Shown piece by piece: positions 56,710 through 64,000 of a stretch of 64,000 nucleotides of DNA (positions are counted from its first letter, which is position 1; each line of letters opens with the position of its first letter). This stretch comes from Sorghum bicolor. Taxonomy: Eukaryota > Streptophyta > Magnoliopsida > Poales > Poaceae. The position numbers were made by a program, and so were the translations under genes. The DNA is taken from the NCBI RefSeq assembly GCF_000003195.3, contig NC_012879.2, forward strand, positions 26,146,017 to 26,210,016, written 5' to 3'. Under the pieces are notes generated by a model, which did not search any database, had not been told where the DNA came from, and was given only the letters and a program-made list of their open reading frames with translations.

Positions 56710-57923
56710 AGTTGATATTTGGGAACGCAATAAGGAATTGATCCGCAAGCGCACGGATATCGGTGAGCACTTCACCCGGGAAATTATCCAGAGTATCGTA
56801 TTTATTTTTTTACCACTAGGAGAAAGAGTGCATCTGACTAACCGGTCTATTACTACTAACCCTTTAGGCACAAAGAATGTCTTTCGATGTGAGTGATAAA
56901 TAGAGAAGACTGCAACCGTAGTCTCCTTCTAACCTTGGTAAGGATGATCTACTGTTCTATTGGGGAGGCTAACATAATCTAGACACCACAAAGGATGTTC
57001 AACCCGCACATATAAACCCTATCCTTCCTGCTAACGAGATATGGTCTGCAATGGTAACTCGGAATTGTCACGTTCCTCACTACTACCACGGTCCAGCTAG
57101 TCAGGGAATATCTATGAGTACCCCAGCCTAAACATCACATTTATGCTAGCAATGATTACTCTAAACTCTACGCGAAGAGATTAAAGTAAACTCATAAACC
57201 AGAAGAACAATAAAACAAGAACTTACTAGAATTTAGAAGTCGAAATACTGAAGAATCCTAGGAGCAAGCTTCGGGTTAGGAGAACTTGATCCCGCAGGTA
57301 CAAGCATGGAGTAGACACCGACAGGCCGGGCTTCCTCCAATCTACACCTCCACTCTATCTCTCTCAATCTAGTAGAAACTAGAAGATCTATTTCTACTTT
57401 ACATTGGTTGCTAAGCCTAAAAAGAAATATTAATTAGAGAAGAGGTTTTCCTTTGAGGGCACCCCTCAATCTCTATGATAATTTCTTCATGTCTTCTCCA
57501 GGGGCTAGGGGGGTCTCCTTATATAGTCCTCCTCCTCTATGCGTTTTTGGGTTGGTAGGCGAGGTGGTACTATGTTTTCCTTGATCCAATAGGTCGGTGG
57601 AATATCCCGTGCGAAGAGAGTCCTGAATGCAATCCAGCAGGGGGCGGGCGCCCTGGGCCTGGCCCCTTTCGGCCTCTGTTTTCTTCCCGTGGCTTCTAGA
57701 GTCTTCTAGATGGTAGAAAATCGTGTGGTGCGTTGATATCTCTATGTAATCCCGACATGTGGGCCTTTCTTCCTTATTTCCTGATAACCCCCTGCAGAAA
57801 CAGATAAACAACAAAAGTCGTAGAATTCTGTCACATCAAACCCTAATTCTAGGTGTTGGTTGCATATTGGTCCTTTCTCTTGTTTATTTGATAATTAAAA
57901 TTGATACTTAAGAACCATCAACA
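56710..57923 (-). repeat. 5' LTR of element R (1.21 kb)
   Basis: On the minus strand it runs from TGTTGATGGTTCTTAAG at 57923 to ATATCAACT at 56710 (CA end mutated). The TATA box is at 57518-57525. The hairpin site is decayed (TAAAC-ATCAC-ATTTA, 57129-57143). Confidence 0.85.
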
Positions 57924-58674
57924 AAGTGTGGACAAGATTAGAAGAAACATATGAGGGCACTACAACAGTAAAAAGTGCCAAGTTGTACATGCTCAAGGAC
58001 AAGCTATCCAACTTGAAGATGAAGGATCATGAGTCAATCCCGGAGATGTTCTATAGGCTCCAAGTCATCATCAATAATCCCAAGGGCCTTGGTGAAAAAG
58101 TAAAGGATGAGTACTTCATTCATAAGTTCTTGATGTGCTTGCCCAAGAGGTTAAAGACATTGAGAACCATCATATTTAGAGGAGGATTGATGGGTGTATC
58201 TCCCAATGAGGTACTTGGAGATGTCATGACCGAAGACCAATACAATGATAATGATGATGATGAGGTCATGAAGAAAGATGATGATGATAAGAAGAAGAAT
58301 AGCATAGCATTCAAAGCTAGCTCTTCATCCAAGAGCAAGAACAAGGGCAAGGCCAAGAAGGAAGAATCAAGTGATGAGGAGTGCTCCAATGATGATAGTG
58401 ATGATGAAGCACTAGCACTCTTTGTCCGTAAGTTTGGCAAGATGATGAAGAAGAAGGGCTACCATACAAGAAATAGAAGGGACAACTCCAAGAACAAAGA
58501 GTATGTGAGGCTATGCTACAAGTGCGAGAGCCCCGATCATATTGTGGCGGATTGTCCATACAATAGTGATCATGATGAGCATGACAAGAAGAACAAGAAG
58601 GAGAAGAAAGAAAAGAAGGACAAAAAAATGATCTTCAAGAAGAAGAAGAAGAAGAAGGGTGGATCCTATGTTGT
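57924..58674 (+). pseudogene. Copia Gag, first part (Maximus/SIRE type)
   Basis: The frame starts abruptly at VWTRLEETYEG, within the UBN2-type Gag domain, because the upstream part was deleted. It continues with KDKLSNLKMKDHESIPEM and GLGEKVKDEYFIHKFL, an acidic and lysine-rich region, and a CCHC knuckle CYKCESPDHIVADC (about 58515-58556). It ends at the solo LTR inserted at 58675. Removing 3,264 bases (insertion plus one TSD, 1,088 codons) puts it in frame with 61939. Confidence 0.88.
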
Positions 58675-59402
58675 TGTTGGGCATTCTTAACGTCACTACC
58701 AAAAGTAGACTTAGTTTTCTAATTCTGATAACGGCGCCAAAAATGCCAAACCTATTCCTCATGCACTTAAGCCAAGTTGTCATCCCCAGCATGATATGAG
58801 AGACGCAGTATTGAAATATGCAATTGCTCTTCTAAATAAATAATAAATGTGATCTGCAAGCGCACAGATTAATACCGATGTAGCATTTTAACCGAGAAGT
58901 ATTCCAGGTATCGTTATTTATATTTTTACCACTGGGAAGGGATTTCTAGTCATCAATGTTGATTATGGAATAGAATATAGAATTGAGTATCTATCATTGC
59001 ATGTATAATTGAGAGCATTTATCTATCTCTTTCATACAGGGATAAGTGTCACAATAAAGATAGATAAAGTATGAATGGTGACAAAGATAATTAATCTGAT
59101 CAGCATAATTTAGCCACATATAAATATGATAAGCACCTCAATAGATATTCTAGCAAGTCATTAGCATGGAATTAGGATGAACTACAAGAATATTTCCTAA
59201 GTTATTCTTAACTATAAAGTCTAGCATATCATAGTTAGTGCAATTATACTTGGCAATCATTGCGAGACACGACTACACCCATGCATAGTGATATTATCAA
59301 GGAAGATGAGAAACATAGCAATCACTCCCCTGTAATAATGTTGCTCTCCCAGCCCTATACACGAGAGGGGGGCTATATAAGAATCAGTGGAGCTGTCACT
59401 AC
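58675..59402 (-). repeat. Solo LTR S, 3' part (minus strand)
   Basis: It begins on the plus strand with TGTTGGGCATTCTTAACG after TSD GTTGT (58670-58674). Read on the minus strand it is the 3' part of an Athila-like LTR and contains a short PBS-like GGCGCCGTT (58730-58739) inside the LTR. The 5' part is 61005-61933. It is also the left outer arm of the palindrome. Confidence 0.85.
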
Positions 59403-59714
59403 TGTTCACTGTCCTTAAGTATCAAATATAATCAGCAAATAAACAAAGAAAAGGATCCAAATGCAACCGACATCCAGACTTAGGGTTTTATGTGACAGAA
59501 TTCCATGAGTTTTGGTGTTTGTCTATTTCTGTAGGGGGTTATCAGGAATTATGGAAGAAAGGCCCACACATCATGTTTACATAGAGATATTAACGTGCCG
59601 CGTAATTTTCTAACATCTAGAAGAGTCCAGAAGCCACGAGAACGAACGGGAGGTTTGGCATTTTTGCCAAGTCTACTTTTGGTAGTGACATTAAGAATGC
59701 CCAACAAGCATTTT

Positions 59715-59732
59715 TGGCGCCGTTGCCGGGGA
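59715..59732 (+). promoter_or_regulatory. Primer-binding site in the palindrome loop (tRNA-Asp)
   Basis: TGGCGCCGTTGCCGGGGA stands 8 bases after an LTR end (GAATGCCCAACA, 59695-59706). It shows that the loop came from the start of an internal region. Confidence 0.88.
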
Positions 59733-59866
59733 AGGTTGATTACTAATCAGGAATGAATATGGAATTTTGAGTCATCATTCGCATCACTAATATGATTGAG
59801 ATTCTCAATTCTGTCATTGCAGTTTTACCCCGGTATTTTTCTATTTTACATTATACAGGGTAATGT

Positions 59867-60005
59867 ATGAATAGAAGACATCTTCCAAGAAATTTTGTTG
59901 ACAATCCCGAAGCACTATTTAGAAAAACAAGAGCCAAGCTCAAGAAGAGATCATTTTCTTTGTTTACCCATAGGGAGGAGTGGTATCTTCTAGACTCTCG
60001 TTCGT
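59867..60005 (+). pseudogene. Gag start fragment in the palindrome loop
   Basis: ATG at 59867 gives MNRRHLPRNFVDNPEALFRK and then a Lys/Arg-rich segment; it runs into the inverted LTR after about 46 codons. I do not recognise a domain. It is in the gag position of the element family that built the palindrome. Confidence 0.45.
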
Positions 60006-61004
60006 TCAAAAATGCCAAACCTCCCGTTCGTTCCCGTAGCTTCAGGACTCTTCTAGATATTAGATAATTGCGTGGCACATTAATATCTCTATGTAAACCC
60101 GACGTGTGGGCCTTTCTTCCATAATTCCTGATAACCCCCTGCAAAAATAGACAAACACCAAAACTCGTAGAATTCTGTCAGATAAAACCCTAAGTCTGGA
60201 TGTCGGTTGCATTTGGATACTTTTCTTTGTTTATTTGCTGATTATATTTGATACTTAAGGACCGTCAACAGTAGTGACAGCTCCATTGATTCTTATATAG
60301 TCCCCCTCTCGTGTATAGGGCTGGTAGAGCAACATTATTACAGGGGAGCGATTGCTATGTTTCTCATCTTCCTTGATAATATCACTATGCATGGGCGTAG
60401 TCCTGTCTCGCAATGATTGCCAGGTATAATTGCACTAACTATAATATCCTAGACTTTATAGTTAAGAATAATTTAGGAAATATTCTTGTAGTTCGTCCTA
60501 ATTCCATGCTAATGACTTGCTAGAATATCTATTGAGGTGCTTATCATATTTATATGTGGCTAAGTTATTCTAATCAGATTAATTATCTTTGTGACGATTC
60601 ATACTTTATCTATCTTTTATGTGACATTTATCCCTATATGAAAGAGATAGATAAATGCTCTCAATTATACTTGCAATGATATAAACTCAATTCTATATTC
60701 CATTCCATAATCAACATTGATGTTTAGCAATCCCTTCCTAGTGGTAAAAATATAAATAATGATACCTGGAATACTTCCTGGTTAAAATGCTACATTGGTA
60801 TTAATCTATGCGCTTGCAGATCTCATTTATTATTTATTTAGAAGAGCAATTGCATATTTCAATACCGCGTCTCTCATGTCATGCTGGGGATGACAACTTG
60901 GCTTAAGTGGCATGAGGGATAGGTTTGGCTTTTTTGGCGCCGTTATCAAAATTAGAAAACTAAGTCTACTTTTGGTAGTGACGTTAAGAATGCCCAACAA
61001 CTAC

Positions 61005-61933
61005 CACGAACTACCCCACAATCCGGCATATAGGGTACAATCGCAGATAAATAAGGTATAGGCACCACGCCTACACAACACTTACCATTTACCCACTATA
61101 CAAATGGATAAATGCTATACGATCCTAAACATGTATATAATTCCAATCTAACTAAGCCAAGAATATAACTATGATAAACTAAGAACAATATAATTGCAAA
61201 TATAAACAAGTAGAGCAAAGTCATAATCAATATATTGAAGTAGAACAAAGTCATATTCATAATATTGAAGAACAAAGATGAACAATTGAAGAACAATAGA
61301 GGAATTACCAAGAATCCTCTTGACAGATCTGGAAACCAATCGAAGATTGCCTTGTAGTTCTAATCCTATGTAGCTATGCTAAACTAGAGATCTGTTGATG
61401 TGGTGGCTATAGGGCTTGATCAGAGGCTTCTTCTCCTAAGATGGATAATGAATTAGGGTTTCAGAGAGATAGAGGTCCTCTCCTCCAAGGGCCAGGGGGT
61501 CTGCTTATATAGTCATTCCAAATGAATATGGGCCGTCGGATCTAACCGACATTAATCGCACGGCTTTCCTTGATCCCTTAGGTTGGTGGAGCATGATCCG
61601 CGAAGTTGAACGTGATTGGCCCTCAGGCCAGGGCGGGCGCCCAAGGGGGGAGGGCGGGCGCCCTGCCCCCGGGCCCGATCGGACTCCCGTTCGTTCCTGT
61701 GGCTTCTGGACTCTTCTAGATGTTGGATAATTGCACGGTACGTTAATATCTCTATGTAAACCCGACATGAGGGCCTTTCTTCCATAATTCCTGATAACCC
61801 CCTACAGAAATAGACAAACACCAAAACTCATGGAATTCTGTCAGATAAAACCCTAAGTCTGGGTGTCGGTTGCATTTGGATCCTTTTCTTTGTTTATTTG
61901 CTGATTATATTTGATACTTAAGGACCGTCAACA
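61005..61933 (-). repeat. Solo LTR S, 5' part (minus strand)
   Basis: On the minus strand it starts TGTTGACGGTCCTTAAG at 61933 and has a TATA box at 61504-61511 and the hairpin TAGGC-ACCAC-GCCTA at 61059-61073. TSD GTTGT follows (61934-61938). With 58675-59402 it forms an LTR of about 1.66 kb. Confidence 0.87.
61504..61511 (-). promoter_or_regulatory. TATA box of solo LTR S
   Basis: TATATAAG on the minus strand; transcription would run leftwards into the palindrome. Confidence 0.6.
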
Positions 61934-61938
61934 GTTGT

Positions 61939-62994
61939 GACATGGGATAGTGATGCTTCTTCGGATGATGATTCTATTGATGATGACAAGTCATCCAAGA
62001 AGAAGGCGCTTGCAAGTATTGCTATCAACAAACCATCACACTTCGACACTCCTTCATGCTTCATGGCCAAGGGCCACAAGGTACAATATGATGAGAGTGA
62101 AAGTGAAAATGAAGATGAACATGATAGTGATAGTGATGATGAAAATGAATTCACTAATGAACAACTCGTGGACATGCTAGAACAAGCCGATTCACTTATT
62201 CAATCTAAAAACAAGAAGTGCAAAGAATTGGCCAAGAAGTTAAAAGCTCTTGAGCAATCCTTTGATGAGGTCAATGCTAATCATGAGAGGCTAGTGGAAG
62301 CCCATGAGAAGCTTGGCAAGGCTCACACCAAGCTTGAGAAAGCTCACTCCTTGTTGTTATAAGAGAACAAAGAAAAGGTTGTTGTATCATGTGATGTGGG
62401 CACAACATGTGACTTAATTAACGAATCCCCCAACCCACCTATTGTTGTTGCCACTAACTCTTCTTGTAGGTCTTCATCCACCACCACTAACTCTACCTCT
62501 ACTTCTAGTGTTGGTGTCACTTGTGATGCTTCACTAAAGGTTGAGAATGAGACTCTCAAGAGAGAGGTGGATGAGCTCACTCATGCCCTAGGCAAGGCCT
62601 ATGTGGTGAGGCCCGCTTGCTAAAGTGCTTGGGTAGCCAAAGGTTTTCTCTCAACAGAGAGGGGTTAGTCTATACCCCCAAGAACGGCAAGAAAGCCTTT
62701 GCAACTCACAAGCCTAGCTTTGTGAAGAGCAATGGTCGGTATTGCAACAAATGCAAGCAAGTTGGGCACCTAGAGCTTAATTGCAATAAAATGAACAAGA
62801 ACAAGAAAAATGCTAATGTACCTTACAATCCATTTGATTCTTGTTATGTGCTTACCAAGAGTGAGAAGGGTGTGCATGCTAAGTTTGTTGGTACACCAAT
62901 TATGGGTCCAAAGAAGAAGGCCATTTGGGTACTAAAAAGCTTAGTCACTAACCTCCAAGGACCCAAACAAGTATGGGTACCTAAGAAACATTGA
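61939..62994 (+). pseudogene. Copia Gag, second part
   Basis: It continues the frame of 58674 with TWDSDASSDDDSIDDD, an acidic region and a coiled-coil-like stretch (EQADSLIQSKNKKCKELAKK; repeated KLGKAHTKLEKAH). Breaks are TAA at 62360-62362 (CAA expected) and a frameshift near 62600-62620. A second CCHC knuckle CNKCKQVGHLELNC lies near 62744-62785. It ends at TGA 62992-62994 after VWVPKKH. In SIRE-type elements a stop between gag and pol can be natural; here extra stops follow. Confidence 0.82.
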
Positions 62995-63036
62995 TTTGTA
63001 TTGTAGGTAAACTATAAAGCTGGAGGAAGGCATTAG

Positions 63037-64000
63037 GTGCTTGATAGTGGGTGCACACAACACATGACCGGTGATTCAAGACTGTTCAATTCAATCAATC
63101 CAAATGATGACAATGGTGTTGATAGTATCACATTTGGTGACAATGGCAAAGGCAAGGTCAAAGGGCTTGGTAAAATTGCTATATCCAATGACTTGAGCAT
63201 TTCCAATGTGCTACTAGTAGAGAGCTTGAACTTTAACTTGCTATCCGTAGCTCAACTTTGTGATCTTGGCTTCAAATGCATATTTGGAGTTGATGATGTA
63301 GAGATCATAAGTGTAGATGGCTCTAACTTGATATTCAAAGGCTTTAGATATGAGAATCTATACTTGGTTGATTTCAATGCTAGTGAAGCTGAATTATCAA
63401 CATGCTTGCTCACTAAATCTAGCATGGGTTGGTTATGGCATAGAAGGCTTGGTCATGTTGGAATGAAACAATTAAACAAGTTAGTCAAGCATGATCTTGT
63501 TAGAGGCTTGAAAGATGTCACATTTGAGAAAGACAAGCTTTGTAGTGCATGTCAAGCCGGAAAGCAAGTTGGCAACACTCATCCAAAGAAAAGCATCATG
63601 AGTACATGCAAGGCATTTGAGTTGTTGCACATGGATCTATTTGGACCAACCACATACACAAGCATTGGTGGAAATAAATATGGATTTGTGATAGTGGATG
63701 ATTTCACAAGATATACATGGGTATTCTTTCTTAGTGACAAGAGCGATGCTTTTGCAACCTTCAAATCATTTGTCAAGAGAATACACAATGAGTTTGAAGC
63801 AACCATCAAGAAAGTGAGAAGTGACAATGGAAGTGAATTCAAGAATACAAGAGTTGATGAGCTTTGTGATGAATTTGGCATTAGGCGTCAATTCTCGGCC
63901 AAGTACACTCCACAATCAAATGGTCTTGTAGAGAGGAAGAATAGAACCTTGATTGACATGGCAAGATCAATGTTGAGTGAGTACAATGTGAGTCACTCTT
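63037..64000 (+). CDS. Copia Pol, protease and integrase (3' end outside the window)
   Basis: The frame is open from 63037 to the window end (about 321 codons). It starts with the protease active site VLDSGCTQHMTGD. The GAG-pre-integrase zinc region LWHRRLGH...CSACQ follows, then the integrase core with D of HMDLFGP, D of VRSDNGSEF and E of GLVERKNRT, all present. TAG at 63034-63036 just before VLDSG stands where Trp is usual (RHWVLDSG), and another TAG is at 63004-63006, so the polyprotein is probably not made intact. The frame has no start codon of its own because Pol is translated as part of a polyprotein. Confidence 0.85.
   Translation, partial: MLDSGCTQHMTGDSRLFNSINPNDDNGVDSITFGDNGKGKVKGLGKIAISNDLSISNVLLVESLNFNLLSVAQLCDLGFKCIFGVDDVEIISVDGSNLIFKGFRYENLYLVDFNASEAELSTCLLTKSSMGWLWHRRLGHVGMKQLNKLVKHDLVRGLKDVTFEKDKLCSACQAGKQVGNTHPKKSIMSTCKAFELLHMDLFGPTTYTSIGGNKYGFVIVDDFTRYTWVFFLSDKSDAFATFKSFVKRIHNEFEATIKKVRSDNGSEFKNTRVDELCDEFGIRRQFSAKYTPQSNGLVERKNRTLIDMARSMLSEYNVSHS

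Larger units (their letters stand above)
55541..57923 (-). mobile_element. Element R: Athila-like retrotransposon fragment (minus strand)
   Basis: On the minus strand the order is LTR (57923 to 56710), PBS, gag, then the start of the protease region, where it is cut by the junction with P. Its gag and protease are close to INT1 in layout (YNPVVGINIMS beside YNPYVGINVIS), so it was probably an autonomous-type copy. It lay in the copia gag; AAGTG (57924-57928) would be its TSD. Confidence 0.78.
58675..60999. repeat. Long palindrome: arms of about 0.99 kb, loop 340 bp
   Basis: Left arm 58675-59666 and right arm 60007-60999 are reverse complements with scattered differences. The innermost paired stretch is CGGGAGGTTTGGCATTTTTG (59647-59666). 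The loop (59667-60006) holds an LTR end, a PBS and a gag start. Outer arms are copies of one LTR 3' part; inner arms are copies of one LTR 5' part. Confidence 0.88.
59403..60999 (+). mobile_element. Rearranged LTR inserted in solo LTR S
   Basis: It starts TGTTCACTGTCC and ends GAATGCCCAACA, flanked by TSD ACTAC (59398-59402 and 61000-61004). Its beginning (59403-59655) and end (60271-60999) form an LTR of the same family as S in opposite orientation. The middle is replaced by a loop segment and by a minus-strand LTR start (60007-60270), which abuts GTAGT, the reverse complement of the TSD. Confidence 0.75.
24853..64000 (+). mobile_element. Ty1/copia element, Maximus/SIRE type, split by nested insertions; 3' part outside the window
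   Basis: Its pieces are LTR 24853-26087, LTR 47451-47518, gag 57924-58674, gag 61939-62994 and pol 63037-64000. The split points at 26087/47446 and 58674/61934 carry TSDs GTTGC and GTTGT. The step from 47518 to 57924 has no matching TSD: the rest of the LTR, the PBS and the gag start are missing, so a deletion happened there. The left TSD of the copia element itself would be CTCGG (24848-24852). Confidence 0.85.

Noticed and set aside
58120..58792. Minus-strand Ser/Leu-rich ORFs
   Set aside because: They are reverse readings of the Lys/Asp-rich copia Gag.
59374..59381. TATATAAG on the plus strand in the left palindrome arm
   Set aside because: It lies in the 3' part of a minus-strand LTR, opposite to that LTR's direction, and is shared with element P as a mid-LTR block.

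Overview
This window looks like heterochromatic, repeat-dominated DNA of a grass, probably a panicoid such as the sorghum/sugarcane/Miscanthus group (the species is an inference). I find no intact host gene, no rRNA or tRNA gene, and nothing bacterial. Almost every stretch belongs to an LTR retrotransposon or to one CACTA DNA transposon, nested in one another. Many insertion borders can be placed to the base because 5-bp target-site duplications (TSDs) survive.

Layout. (1) 1-7317: 3' part of a Ty3/gypsy chromovirus of Tekay/Del type, with an uninterrupted gag-pol frame ending in a chromodomain and a 3.2-kb 3' LTR. (2) 7318-20855: a pile of minus-strand Athila-like LTRs and internal regions (X, M, N, W), with a solo Ty1/copia LTR (8115-10448, TSD GCTGG) dropped into X. 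(3) 20856-21371: about 0.5 kb I cannot assign. (4) 21372-24852: 5' end of a CACTA transposon with a ruined TNP2-type transposase. (5) 24853 to the window end: one Maximus/SIRE-type copia element, interrupted by nested insertions.

Inside the copia element. Its 5' LTR (24853-26087 and 47451-47518) is split by a 21-kb block bounded by TSD GTTGC. That block is a solo Athila-like LTR, itself split by a compound element (26767-46888, TSD CTCCT) of the form LTR-INT1-LTR-INT2-LTR. INT1 is an autonomous-type gag-pol; INT2 has only protease-like ORFs. The middle LTR carries extra tandem 3' halves. INT2 is in turn split by a 4.2-kb solo gypsy LTR (TSD AACAT). Two further elements, P (plus) and R (minus), are fused by a deletion at about 55540 that also removed the end of the copia LTR and the start of its gag. 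The copia gag (57924-58674, 61939-62994) is split by a solo LTR (TSD GTTGT) that contains a second insertion (TSD ACTAC), giving a palindrome with arms of about 1 kb. The copia pol (protease, integrase) runs open to the window end.

How the parts relate. The Athila-like elements share LTR ends, a primer-binding site matching tRNA-Asp(GUC), TATATAAG promoters and several short foldable motifs. These include a five-base GTGGT loop on arms that appear to co-vary, paired stem-loops in the 3' non-coding region, a hairpin just before the polypurine tract, and a G-rich CTTGGGGGAG hairpin after each ORF. Only INT1 keeps a reverse transcriptase; the others look like non-autonomous relatives that could have used proteins from such a partner.
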